From: RGIG8597 sp045133795
Lineage (GTDB): Bacteria; Spirochaetota; GWE2-31-10
Length of the DNA stretch: 15,739 nucleotides
Direction: 5' to 3'
Assembly (NCBI GenBank): GCA_045133795.1
Contig: JBGUUT010000077.1
Span: 1-15,739, forward strand
How positions within the stretch are numbered: position 1 is the stretch's first letter; the number at the start of each line of letters is the position of its first letter. The translations under genes were made by a program, and so were the position numbers. Positions 7,879 through 15,623 of the stretch are shown here, piece after piece. Below the pieces are notes generated by a model. That model saw only the letters and a program-made list of their open reading frames with translations, searched no databases and had not been told where the DNA came from.

Positions 7879-9697
7879 TTTTTATTTTATCCATTAACAT
7901 ACGATTTTTTTCGGAAACAGCAATTACACCCGGAATTATAACAGGATTACTGTTTTCTCTTGTTTTTAATGAAATTGAACCTATATCAAGAAAGCGTTCG
8001 ATTGCATTTTGTTGAGAATAAACTTGGTCGATTCTTGACAACGGAATTCTGAAAGATTCTCGGTGAATCAGATTGTTACGAATAAATATTACTTCATTTT
8101 GCAATAATATAAAGTGACTGAACATTGCAAGATTGAAGCGTAATAATATTTGTAACGCACTCCAAGCAGTCCACAAAAGTATGATAGCTTTGAAAAATTT
8201 CGTTATATTTTCTAAAGTGAACAGTGTAATTTTGAAAACTTCTTCTACCTGTAGAGTTCCTATCAATGTAAAAATCAGATTACTTATAAACGGAACTTCG
8301 ATATACAAAAGCAATAATCCGCCCAGAGAACCGATTGAATAAAATAGAACCGGATATAAAGACAGATTGCTGTTGAATAAAATTACCGGAAGTTCGCCGG
8401 AAAGTTCCTTTTTCGATGTATGAAATGAAAGTTTTTCCAGAAGGTGTAATATTTTTAATCCTACAAAACTCAAAAAATAAACAGCGAAAAATCCCGGAAT
8501 AGGTAAGAGAATTTTCCAGTATGAAGTGAAACTCTTCAAATTATCGGTATAAAGTAAAATTTTGTCTATCAGCTCGGTAATAGGGACGATTACATCTTTT
8601 ATCAATTGCGGAAGATTTTCACACAAAGTTGTAATACGTAGAGATGAAATCATAAACAAAATAATTGCCAGTAAATCAGCAGAAACGGCACAAATAAACT
8701 GACGTTTACTTTTACTGTCATAACGTCTGAAATGCGAGAAAATCGGATATGAAGTCGCTAAAGTCAACATCTGTACAATAAATAAAATATTTGGTTGAGT
8801 TTGCAAAAAGCGTTTACCGAAGATTTCCAACAGTATAAATGACAAAATAAAAGTGTTTATCGGCAGTGCATATTCACGATAAAATTTTAAAACTACACCT
8901 AATGCCGAAAGGTCTTCCAAATGGTCAATTGCCTTTGCTTGGACTTTGTAGAATAAAACTCTGCGACGTGTTTTACTGTAAAGCCCGAAGTATCGAAGTG
9001 ATAAATGTGTAATACCGGCAATTCCGCCGCTGATTATAATCGAAATAATAAAAGTTAAAAGTAACGAAACTTTGCACAACAATAAAACAACAAATAATAT
9101 TGCAAAGAACGGAATTGTTATGAACAACAATAACGGTAAATCTACGGAATTGCTTTCTTTAAATGTTTTTAAATCCAGAAGTTCAGGCTGAGGTAATTTG
9201 CGGAAAATCAGAAAATAGACTGCCGCAAAACAACCGCAGAAAAGTATAAGAAATTCAAGGAATAATGCCAAAATTGCACCGAAAGACAAGGCTGTCAATG
9301 TTGTGATTGCAATCGGTAAAATAATCATTAATGAAATTTGCAAACAGAAATTTAATTGGAAAGAAAAGCGACCGAATGAATCTCGAAAAACATCTTGCAT
9401 TTTTCCTAAGTTTTTCATTCGTCCGGATATCTCATCTCGAATCTCGGGACGCATTGCGAGTTTTATGCGATGTCTTAAATAGGTGAGCGGAATTGCCAAA
9501 TAAACTAATGTAACCGGTAATGCGACCCAGAATCTATTCAGGAATAAACTGCAAATAAGTACAAAAATCAGCTCTATTGCGACTGGTATCAATAATGTCG
9601 GAATGGCAGTAGAAAGTGCCGGCGGATTTTTAAGAAAAATCTTTTTTAACAAACGATATTCTACGTTTTGAAATGATAAGGATATTAGTTCTGTCAT
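7856..9697 (-). CDS. Polytopic membrane protein with C-terminal bacterial PH domain
   Basis: A 613-residue protein when started at the ATG at 9697, which has GGAAG just upstream; a TTG at 9724 would add nine residues. Numbered from that ATG, the first ~510 residues hold about a dozen hydrophobic segments with charged linkers. The last ~85 match the bPH_2 (YdbS/YdbT) pattern: NEVIFIRNNLIHRESFRIPL, SRIDQVYSQQNAIERFLDIG, SISLKTR, then an IPGVIAV strand. Known YdbS/YdbT-type proteins are small membrane proteins with the PH domain beside two helices; this one is much longer, with an unfamiliar transmembrane body. Role unknown, perhaps envelope maintenance or a partner of the overlapping GT-C-like protein. 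It is transcribed divergently from the SUMF1-fold gene across a 142-base gap. Confidence 0.7.
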   Translation of the reverse strand: MTELISLSFQNVEYRLLKKIFLKNPPALSTAIPTLLIPVAIELIFVLICSLFLNRFWVALPVTLVYLAIPLTYLRHRIKLAMRPEIRDEISGRMKNLGKMQDVFRDSFGRFSFQLNFCLQISLMIILPIAITTLTALSFGAILALFLEFLILFCGCFAAVYFLIFRKLPQPELLDLKTFKESNSVDLPLLLFITIPFFAILFVVLLLCKVSLLLTFIISIIISGGIAGITHLSLRYFGLYSKTRRRVLFYKVQAKAIDHLEDLSALGVVLKFYREYALPINTFILSFILLEIFGKRFLQTQPNILFIVQMLTLATSYPIFSHFRRYDSKSKRQFICAVSADLLAIILFMISSLRITTLCENLPQLIKDVIVPITELIDKILLYTDNLKSFTSYWKILLPIPGFFAVYFLSFVGLKILHLLEKLSFHTSKKELSGELPVILFNSNLSLYPVLFYSIGSLGGLLLLYIEVPFISNLIFTLIGTLQVEEVFKITLFTLENITKFFKAIILLWTAWSALQILLRFNLAMFSHFILLQNEVIFIRNNLIHRESFRIPLSRIDQVYSQQNAIERFLDIGSISLKTRENSNPVIIPGVIAVSEKNRMLMDKIKIDLQKTK

Positions 9698-9766
9698 AAT
9701 CTTCCGTTTTATTAATAAAATCAAAAAGTATTTTCGGCATTGTGATTAATAAAAATTAAAATCATA

Positions 9767-9794
9767 TTGCAAGGTATGCAGGAAAATTGATAAT
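9767..9794 (+). promoter_or_regulatory. Candidate sigma-70-type promoter for the SUMF1-fold gene
   Basis: TTGCAA (9767-9772) and GATAAT (9789-9794) are separated by 16 bases in the divergent gap, 45 bases before the start codon. The -10 matches consensus at 5 of 6 and the -35 at 4 of 6. In an AT-rich gap such matches arise by chance, so this is only a candidate. Confidence 0.3.
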
Positions 9795-9839
9795 AAGAAT
9801 GATATGTCAAAAAAACTTAAAAATATAAGAATGGTTTAA

Positions 9840-10694
9840 ATGATAAAAAAAATAATATTGTTTGTTATAATTTTGTTTGCAATAGAACTTTGTGCAAATG
9901 TTCCCGATATTGAAATGATTTTCGTTGACGGCGGTAATTTTATAATGGGCAGCGAAAACGGAAAAGAAGATGAAAAACCGTTACATGTTGTTATTTTAGA
10001 TAGCTTTTATATGAGCAAATACGAAGTAACACAAAAAGAATGGCAAGCCGTAACGGGAAACAATCCTAGTTTTTTTATAGGAGAAAATCATCCCGTAGAA
10101 AGAGTTAATTGGTATGAAGCCGTAGAATTTTGTAATGCTTACAGTGAGATGAAAAATCTAAAACCTTGTTATAAAATTAATCGTGAAACAAAAGATAAAA
10201 TGAATCTGAATCGTAAAGATAAATATTGTTGGAAGATTGAATGCGATTGGAAGGCTGACGGTTACAGACTTCCGACGGAAGCAGAATGGGAATATGCAGC
10301 TAGAGGCGGTGTTAAAAAAAGTAGAACGGCATTCAGCGGAAGTAATAATATAAATGAAGTTGCGTGGTATTTAAAAAATGCCGGAAATGAAGAATTGCCG
10401 GATTACGGAACTCGTGATGTGGGATTGAAAATGCCTAATGATTTGGGGCTTTATGATATGACCGGAAATGTTTGGGAATGGTGTTGGGATTGGTATGGTC
10501 CGTACGACGGGAAGAATGTCAAAAATCCGCACGGAATTCCTTACGGAAAGGAAAGGATTCGTCGCGGGGGCAGTTGGCATGTAAAAATGAAACGCAGTAC
10601 CGTAACGACTCGTAATTTTCGTTCACCGGGACACAGAAGTACTCACTACGGAATCCGGCTTGTTCGTCGCGGTACGAAGGCTTCCTTAAAATAA
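9840..10694 (+). CDS. Secreted SUMF1/FGE-fold protein lacking catalytic cysteines
   Basis: A 284-residue protein with an N-terminal hydrophobic signal (residues 1-19, no proper lipobox). The formylglycine-generating-enzyme fold is shown by GGNFIMGS (31-38), YEVTQKEW (61-68), PVERVNWYEA (85-94), GYRLPTEAEWEYAARGG (141-157), LGLYDMTGNVWEWCWDW (202-218) and RRGGSW (241-246). Canonical FGE uses two cysteines just after the RGGSW region to bind copper and oxidise a sulfatase Cys. Here residues 247-284 contain no cysteine, so it is not a standard formylglycine generator. Many such secreted proteins have ligand-binding or unknown roles. Cys110 and Cys130 flank an extra lysine-rich insertion of about 30 residues. 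The ribosome site is weak. It lies 120 bases before the DUF5989 gene and may not belong to that operon. Confidence 0.8.
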   Translation: MIKKIILFVIILFAIELCANVPDIEMIFVDGGNFIMGSENGKEDEKPLHVVILDSFYMSKYEVTQKEWQAVTGNNPSFFIGENHPVERVNWYEAVEFCNAYSEMKNLKPCYKINRETKDKMNLNRKDKYCWKIECDWKADGYRLPTEAEWEYAARGGVKKSRTAFSGSNNINEVAWYLKNAGNEELPDYGTRDVGLKMPNDLGLYDMTGNVWEWCWDWYGPYDGKNVKNPHGIPYGKERIRRGGSWHVKMKRSTVTTRNFRSPGHRSTHYGIRLVRRGTKASLK

Positions 10695-10749
10695 AAAAAA
10701 CAGAATGATACGTTGTAAATACGAATTACAATAAAAAATTAATTGCGTC

Positions 10750-10776
10750 TTGACATCAACGTTTCATTTTTATAGT
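10750..10776 (+). promoter_or_regulatory. Candidate promoter of the carbamoyltransferase cassette
   Basis: A perfect TTGACA (10750-10755) is followed 15 bases later by TATAGT (10771-10776, 5 of 6 to consensus), 38 bases before the DUF5989 start. The spacer is two bases short of optimal. Its place in the 120-base gap after the SUMF1-fold gene supports separate transcription of the cassette. Confidence 0.4.
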
Positions 10777-10814
10777 CATGTATAAAAATTAAAATTTCAG
10801 GGTGGCAGGAAAAA

Positions 10815-10973
10815 ATGTCAAAAGCAAAACTTGTCAAAGAATTTTTCCAATACTTAAAAGAAAATAAAAAATTGTGGTTGTTGCCGTTATTAATAGTTCT
10901 TGCTATTGTAACAGTTGTAGCTCTTGTATCACAAGCACCGGCAATCGCTCCGTTAATATATTCATTATTTTAA
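10815..10973 (+). CDS. DUF5989 (SxtK-like) small membrane protein
   Basis: A short 52-residue frame: MSKAKLVKEFFQYLKENKK, then a single hydrophobic segment LWLLPLLIVLAIVTVVALV (20-38), then SQAPAIAPLIYSLF at the C-terminus. The basic, aromatic N-terminal helix, the K(L)WLLP entry into the membrane and the AP-(F/L)-IY-x-LF end are the DUF5989 signature. Such proteins are habitually encoded beside carbamoyltransferases and SxtJ-like proteins; SxtK of saxitoxin clusters is, to my knowledge, the named relative. Biochemical role unknown; a membrane anchor or partner for the carbamoyltransferase is an inference. A GGCAGGA site lies about 6 bases upstream, and the carbamoyltransferase starts 11 bases downstream. 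Confidence 0.85.
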   Translation: MSKAKLVKEFFQYLKENKKLWLLPLLIVLAIVTVVALVSQAPAIAPLIYSLF

Positions 10974-10984
10974 AGAAAAGCCTT

Positions 10985-12823
10985 ATGAAAAAGATTTATA
11001 TACTCGGTATTTCTGCTTTTTATCATGACAGTGCCGCTGCCGTTATTTGCAACGGACAGATAATCGCAGCAGCACAGGAAGAGCGTTTTACTCGTAAAAA
11101 AGCCGATGCTTCATTTCCTATTAACGCAATTAATTTTTGTCTCGATTACGCAAATATAAAAATCAGTGATATTGATGAAGTCGTGTTCTATGACAAACCT
11201 ATTTTGAAATTTGACAGAATATTGGCTTCATATTTACATACTGCACCGCTGGGGATTCGTTCGTTTTTTAAAGCAATTCCGTTGTGGTTACGTGAAAAAT
11301 TATGGGTCGAAGACCAGATAAAAAAAGATTTGAAATATGATAAAGATATTCTCTTTACTCAACATCATCAATCTCATGCAGCAAGTGCGTTTTATCCGTC
11401 GCCTTTTAATGAAGCCGCAGTTCTTACGGTTGACGGTGCAGGCGAATGGACGACTACTGCGATTTCTTACGGAAACGGGAATAAATTGGATATTTTGGAA
11501 ACATTGGAATTTCCGCATTCGTTAGGATTGCTTTATTCGGCTTTTACGTATTACTGCGGTTTTAAAATAAATTCCGGAGAATATAAGTTGATGGGGCTTG
11601 CTCCATACGGAAAGCCGATTTACAGGAAAAAGATTCTTGATAATTTAGTTTCAATAAATTCTGACGGTTCTATATCGTTGAATCTGAAATTTTTTGATTA
11701 TATCGGCGGCTTAAAAATGATAAACGGGCGGTTTTGTAAGCTTTTCGGAATGCCGCCACGCCGTCCGGAAGAACAGCTGACACAATTTTATATGGATATT
11801 GCGGCAAGTATTCAGGAAATTACAAATGAAATTATTGTAGCTATGGCAAAACATGCAAAAGAACTGACCGGCAGTAAAAACTTATGTCTTGCCGGCGGGG
11901 TAGCGTTAAATTGTACGGCGAATTATGTTTTGGCAAAGGAAAATATTTTTGAAAATATTTTTGTACAGCCTGCAGCCGGAGATGCCGGCGGAGCATTAGG
12001 TGCGGCACTTTATGTTTATTATGCGTTGTTGGATAATGTTCGTAATGTTCAAAGGAATGGCGATATTCCGCAGCCGATAGGTTTGGGACCATCTTTTACA
12101 AATGAAGAGATTGAAACGCTTTTGCAAAATCACGGGCTGGTTTATAAAAAAATGTCTGATGAAGATTTGTATAAATATTGTGCAAATGCTCTTAATGAGC
12201 AACAGATAATCGGTTGGTTTCAAGGCCGAATGGAGTTTGGACCGAGAGCTTTGGGATATAGGTCGATTATTGCAGACCCTCGCAGTGCGGATATGCAAAA
12301 GAAGATGAATTTGAAGATTAAGTTTCGTGAATCTTTTCGTCCTTTTGCACCTGCTGTAATGGAAGAATTTGCTGATGAATATTTTGAGAATCCGGCTTCT
12401 TCGCAACTTTTGGCTTATTATATGCTTACAACTGCTTCTGTTGCACAAAAACATTTAAAGAATGTGGAGACTTTTAATACTGTAGAAAATAAAATTTCTT
12501 TGTTAGGAATGAATCGAAGTACAATCAATGCGGTTACTCATCTTGATGGTTCAGCACGTGTTCAAGTTGTCCGAGAAAAAGATAATTCGAAGTTTTACAA
12601 GTTGTTGCAGGAATTTCATGCAGAAACCGGAATGCCGATGGTCGTAAATACATCTTTTAATGTGCGAGGGGAGCCGATAGTTTGTACTCCGGAAGACGCT
12701 CTTTATTGTTTTTTTGCTTCTAACATAGATTTGCTTGTTCTAGAAAATTTTGTTTTGGAAAAAAAGTCACAACCGATAAAAATGGATTTAACAGAATGGA
12801 AAAAAAATATTATTCAGGATTAG
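10985..12823 (+). CDS. NodU/TobZ-family carbamoyltransferase
   Basis: A 612-residue enzyme that should transfer carbamoyl from carbamoyl phosphate, via carbamoyl-adenylate made with ATP, to a hydroxyl of a sugar or natural product. The N-terminal Kae1/ASKHA-like domain begins YILGISAFYHDSAAAV and carries the iron-binding motif HHQSH (127-131) followed by AASAF, then TVDGAGEW and SGEYKLMGLAPYG. The C-terminal domain has GRMEFGPRALGYRSI (414-428), near-invariant in NodU, CmcH, TobZ and SxtI, and VNTSFNVRGEP. Length is normal and nothing is missing. The start chosen is the ATG 11 bases after the DUF5989 stop, because homologues begin at this ILGI strand; an in-frame ATG at 10874 would add 37 unrelated residues overlapping DUF5989. 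The acceptor substrate cannot be read from the sequence. Confidence 0.93.
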   Translation: MKKIYILGISAFYHDSAAAVICNGQIIAAAQEERFTRKKADASFPINAINFCLDYANIKISDIDEVVFYDKPILKFDRILASYLHTAPLGIRSFFKAIPLWLREKLWVEDQIKKDLKYDKDILFTQHHQSHAASAFYPSPFNEAAVLTVDGAGEWTTTAISYGNGNKLDILETLEFPHSLGLLYSAFTYYCGFKINSGEYKLMGLAPYGKPIYRKKILDNLVSINSDGSISLNLKFFDYIGGLKMINGRFCKLFGMPPRRPEEQLTQFYMDIAASIQEITNEIIVAMAKHAKELTGSKNLCLAGGVALNCTANYVLAKENIFENIFVQPAAGDAGGALGAALYVYYALLDNVRNVQRNGDIPQPIGLGPSFTNEEIETLLQNHGLVYKKMSDEDLYKYCANALNEQQIIGWFQGRMEFGPRALGYRSIIADPRSADMQKKMNLKIKFRESFRPFAPAVMEEFADEYFENPASSQLLAYYMLTTASVAQKHLKNVETFNTVENKISLLGMNRSTINAVTHLDGSARVQVVREKDNSKFYKLLQEFHAETGMPMVVNTSFNVRGEPIVCTPEDALYCFFASNIDLLVLENFVLEKKSQPIKMDLTEWKKNIIQD

Positions 12824-13254
12824 ATAAAAAAGAATTGCGTACATTTTGCGTTTCGTTTTCAATCGGAATGCTATTGATTGCGATTTTTTCGATTTTACGA
12901 CAAATATTCAAATCAGATGTGACAAATATCAATTTTATACCGGCAATAATTACCGGAAGTATTTTTTTGTATCATCAAATTGCGGCGTGGACATTACCTG
13001 AAAATCCGACATTAAAGAGATTGCATTTTTCAATAATAGCAGTGTTTTTCTTTTATGCCACAAGCTCGATTTTTAAAGTTTTGACAAGAATTATCGGTGC
13101 CGTAGTTTTCGGAGTAATATTTTATTTACTTTTTACACCGGCGTCGTTGATTTTTAAGCTAAATAAAAAAGACCATATAAAAAATAAAATAACCGGCTGG
13201 CAAAAAGTGCCGGAGAAAATAAATTTACCTGAACAATGTAGAAAATTATTTTAA
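12796..13254 (+). CDS. SxtJ-like membrane protein
   Basis: A 152-residue protein that overlaps the carbamoyltransferase end by 28 bases, implying coupled translation. It has a charged N-terminus (SGLDKKELRTFCVSF), about four hydrophobic segments (near 18-35, 46-65, 76-92 and 98-120), then the pattern GAVVFGVIFYLLFTPASLIFKLNKKD (quoted in part) and a basic tail GWQKVPEKINLPEQ. A small tetra-helical protein directly after a carbamoyltransferase, with an FTPASLIFKL-type P-x-(G/S)-L motif, matches the SxtJ family. No enzymatic motif is present. It probably acts with the DUF5989 protein to tether or assist the carbamoyltransferase at the inner membrane (inference). The ribosome site is weak, consistent with coupling. 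Confidence 0.75.
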   Translation: MEKKYYSGLDKKELRTFCVSFSIGMLLIAIFSILRQIFKSDVTNINFIPAIITGSIFLYHQIAAWTLPENPTLKRLHFSIIAVFFFYATSSIFKVLTRIIGAVVFGVIFYLLFTPASLIFKLNKKDHIKNKITGWQKVPEKINLPEQCRKLF

Positions 13255-13278
13255 ACAAAAAAAGTAACGGAGCGAAAA

Positions 13279-13686
13279 ATGAGAATCGTAATACCATCTA
13301 TCAGAACAGAAAGTATGACACTTATGGCGGAGGAGCAAGTAATTAAAATCAGCGGGCGACTTGATATGCAATTCCCCAAACAAACGTTAGGAATATTTTT
13401 GAATAACTTGCACCAAGAAGTATGTAAAAAGAATATTGATTTAATTCATTTGGATATTACAGAGCTTTTTTATGTAAACTCTGCATCTGTAAGAGAGTTT
13501 CTTGCATGGTTGCTGTATGTTTTAAAACTTCCGGAAGGGCAAAAATATAAAGTTTATGTTAATTTATCTCAAGAAGAGCTGTGTCAGGCTTCTTTGGGGA
13601 AATCATTGGCTCTTTTGTACAACAAAGTAACGCTTTTTGATGTAGATACAAATGAATGTTTAGACCCAAAACTTTTGAAAAATTGA
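13279..13686 (+). CDS. STAS-domain protein
   Basis: A 135-residue cytosolic protein with the STAS alpha/beta order: strand VIKISGRLDM (21-30), helix QTLGIFLNNLHQEV, strand IDLIHLDITEL (53-63), the loop VNSASVREF (66-74) that holds the conserved serine region, and a later strand YKVYVNLS. STAS proteins act as phosphorylation-controlled switches or binding modules (SpoIIAA, RsbV). Here Ser68 or Ser70 could be the switch residue, but no anti-sigma kinase is visible nearby. A GGAG site sits 6 bases before the start, 24 bases after the SxtJ-like gene, and the gene is followed by a terminator, so it looks like the last gene of the cassette operon. Its partner is unknown. Confidence 0.75.
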   Translation: MRIVIPSIRTESMTLMAEEQVIKISGRLDMQFPKQTLGIFLNNLHQEVCKKNIDLIHLDITELFYVNSASVREFLAWLLYVLKLPEGQKYKVYVNLSQEELCQASLGKSLALLYNKVTLFDVDTNECLDPKLLKN

Positions 13687-13704
13687 TTTTAATGTCTTGA
13701 AAAT

Positions 13705-13747
13705 AATAAAAGCCGAACCACGAAATTGGAGTTCGGCTTTTATTTTT
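13705..13747. terminator. Bidirectional terminator between convergent operons
   Basis: The arms 13705-13718 and 13731-13744 form a 14-base-pair stem with the core AGCCGAAC / GTTCGGCT and a 12-base loop. A-rich and T-rich flanks give U-tracts in both directions. It serves the STAS-ended plus-strand operon and the UPF0210 gene on the minus strand. Confidence 0.9.
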
Positions 13748-13761
13748 TTGATAAGGTGAAA

Positions 13762-15117
13762 TTAATTTTTTAAGCTGTGAAGCGGAGCAGGAATTCTTCC
13801 GCCGCGTGCAATAAAGTCTTTTTGACTGAAATTATTTACAGACATGATAGGAGCTTTTCCGAGTAATCCGCCGAATTCAACTGAATCACCGACACCTTTT
13901 CCCGGAACCGGAATGACTCTTACCGCAGTAGTTTTATTATTCACTACACCGATAGCCATTTCATCTGCAATAATACCGGAAATAGTTTCTGCTGTAGTAT
14001 CTCCCGGAATAGCAATCATATCTAAACCTACAGAACAAACGGCAGTCATTGCTTCTAGTTTTTCAAGTGACAATGCACCTTTTTCGGCTGCGTCAATCAT
14101 TCCTAAGTCTTCACTTACAGGGATAAATGCACCGCTTAATCCGCCGACAGAACTTGAAGCCATTACACCGCCTTTTTTAACTGCGTCGTTTAAAAGTGCC
14201 AATGCTGCGGTTGTACCCGGAGCACCGCAAGATTCTAATCCCATTTCTTCCAATATATGAGCTACACTGTCTCCTATAAACGGAGTAGGAGCTAATGATA
14301 AATCTACAATTCCGAAATCAGTGTTTAATCTTTTAGCTGCTTCTTTTGCAACAAGCTGTCCGACACGTGTGATTTTGAATGCACTCTTTTTAATTGTTTC
14401 TGCTACTGTTTCAAAATCTGCACCTTTTACTTTTTCCAATGCTGTTTTTACTACACCCGGACCGCTGACTCCGACATTTATTACAGTTTCAGCTTCGCCT
14501 ACACCTAAGAATGCACCTGCCATAAACGGATTGTCATTAACTGCATTAGCGAATACTACAAGTTTTGCACAACCTAAAGCGTCACGGTCTTTTGTAAGTT
14601 CTGCTGTTTGTTTGATGATTTGTCCCATATCACGCACGGCACTCATATTGATACCGGCTTTTGTTGAGGCAACATTTACAGATGAACAAACAAGCTCGGT
14701 ATTTGCCAAAACTTCCGGGATAGAGTTAATCAAAACTTTGTCGGCATTCATAAAACCTTTTTGTACAAGAGCCGTAAAACCACCGATAAAATTGATTCCG
14801 ATAGTTCTGGCTGCTTTATCTAAAGCTTCTGCAAACATAAGATAATTGTCTGTTTTTGAAGCAGCAGCTACAAGTGAAATCGGTGTAACCGAAACACGTT
14901 TGTTTACAATAGGAATACCGAAAGTATTTTCGATATCTTCACCTGTTTTTACCAAATCTTTTGCACATCTGGTGATTTTATTATAAATCTTTTCACAAGC
15001 ACGTTTAGGGTCTTCATCGGCACAGTCGAAAAGAGAAATCCCCATTGTAATAGTACGAATATCGAGTTTTTCGTTGTGAATCATGTTCACGGTTTCAAAT
15101 ACTTCGTTTCTGTTCAT
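13762..15117 (-). CDS. UPF0210 (DUF711, PFL-like) family protein
   Basis: A 451-residue protein recognised by its whole-length resemblance to UPF0210: RTITMGISLFDCADED near the N-terminus, FIGGFTALVQKGF (about 154-166), SSVNVASTKAGINM (145-158 region), the glycine-rich VINVGVSGPGVVKTAL, APTPFIGDSVAHILEEMGLE, GAPGTTAALALLNDAVKKGG and the C-terminal VIPVPGKGVGDSVEFGGLLG. The family is structurally known and distantly related to glycyl-radical/PFL folds, but has no assigned reaction. It is very often encoded next to a UPF0237 ACT protein, as here, 12 bases downstream of it, suggesting that the ACT protein binds a small ligand and regulates it. The ribosome site is a GGCGG-type sequence. Length is normal and nothing is broken. 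Confidence 0.92.
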   Translation of the reverse strand: MNRNEVFETVNMIHNEKLDIRTITMGISLFDCADEDPKRACEKIYNKITRCAKDLVKTGEDIENTFGIPIVNKRVSVTPISLVAAASKTDNYLMFAEALDKAARTIGINFIGGFTALVQKGFMNADKVLINSIPEVLANTELVCSSVNVASTKAGINMSAVRDMGQIIKQTAELTKDRDALGCAKLVVFANAVNDNPFMAGAFLGVGEAETVINVGVSGPGVVKTALEKVKGADFETVAETIKKSAFKITRVGQLVAKEAAKRLNTDFGIVDLSLAPTPFIGDSVAHILEEMGLESCGAPGTTAALALLNDAVKKGGVMASSSVGGLSGAFIPVSEDLGMIDAAEKGALSLEKLEAMTAVCSVGLDMIAIPGDTTAETISGIIADEMAIGVVNNKTTAVRVIPVPGKGVGDSVEFGGLLGKAPIMSVNNFSQKDFIARGGRIPAPLHSLKN

Positions 15118-15129
15118 AATTGCCGCCTT

Positions 15130-15399
15130 TTATATTTTATGCATTGAGTTAAAAATTTCTTCGGCATAAATTTGAATTGCAAGCTTCATATTTTGTTCCA
15201 TAGGCTCAAATGCTTTTTTCAAATCAGAAATGTTGATTTTTTGGTCATCCATTTCAACGTACATCATCATAGTAAATTTATCTTGTAAAATAGTCTGGCT
15301 GATGTCTAAAATATTTACACCGTTATCAGCTAGGATATTACTGACTTTGGCAATAATGCCGACTTGGTCTTTTCCGACAACTGTAATAACTAATTTCAT
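15130..15399 (-). CDS. ACT-domain protein, UPF0237 family
   Basis: An 89-residue single ACT domain with beta-alpha-beta-beta-alpha-beta order: LVITVVGKDQVGIIAKVSNIL (quoted in part), NGVNILDISQTI, FTMMMYVEMDD, and the helix ISDLKKAFEPM. The GKDQVGIIA turn is the usual amino-acid-binding loop. It has an AGGAGA ribosome site and precedes the UPF0210 gene by 12 bases, so the two form one operon. Its role is probably ligand sensing, perhaps of an amino acid, for the UPF0210 partner. This is inferred from the conserved pairing. Confidence 0.92.
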   Translation of the reverse strand: MKLVITVVGKDQVGIIAKVSNILADNGVNILDISQTILQDKFTMMMYVEMDDQKINISDLKKAFEPMEQNMKLAIQIYAEEIFNSMHKI

Positions 15400-15422
15400 T
15401 TCTGTCTCCTTTTATTTTTTGT

Positions 15423-15451
15423 ATTGTTACAAACTTATATTTTTTTGTGAA
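15423..15451 (-). promoter_or_regulatory. Candidate promoter of the ACT/UPF0210 operon
   Basis: On the minus strand TTCACA (15446-15451, 5 of 6 to the -35 consensus) and AACAAT (15423-15428, 4 of 6 to the -10) are 17 bases apart, 24 bases before the ACT start. A run of ten A residues (15462-15471), T on the transcribed orientation, lies just upstream and could act as an UP-type element. The matches are modest. Confidence 0.3.
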
Positions 15452-15552
15452 TAACGGTTATAAAAAAAAAACACAGTTTTGTCTATATTAATAACTTCTT
15501 ACGGAGGGTATTTAATAAGTTTGCTGGAATTACTGCCACTCCTAAAAATATT

Positions 15553-15599
15553 TAAGTGTCAGTTCTTTATCCTTTATCAGAATATAGGTCTGACACTTA
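15553..15599. repeat. Inverted repeat with 10-bp arms and 27-base loop
   Basis: TAAGTGTCAG (15553-15562) and CTGACACTTA (15590-15599) are perfect complements. The loop is long and there is no T tract, so a terminator is unlikely. It could be an operator pair or part of the structured region that follows. Confidence 0.5.
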
Positions 15600-15623
15600 T
15601 TCATACGAACAGTTTTCTTGACA

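Noticed and set aside
9840..10694. Active formylglycine-generating enzyme
   Set aside because: The two catalytic cysteines expected after the RGGSW motif are absent.
10874..10984. Upstream ATG extending the carbamoyltransferase by 37 residues
   Set aside because: The extension overlaps the DUF5989 gene in another frame, has Cys/Ser-rich non-homologous sequence, and the family N-terminus begins at MKKIYILGIS.
13844..14845. Plus-strand frames opposite the UPF0210 gene
   Set aside because: Low-complexity Ala/Ser/Thr/Pro-rich antisense shadows of a well-conserved gene.
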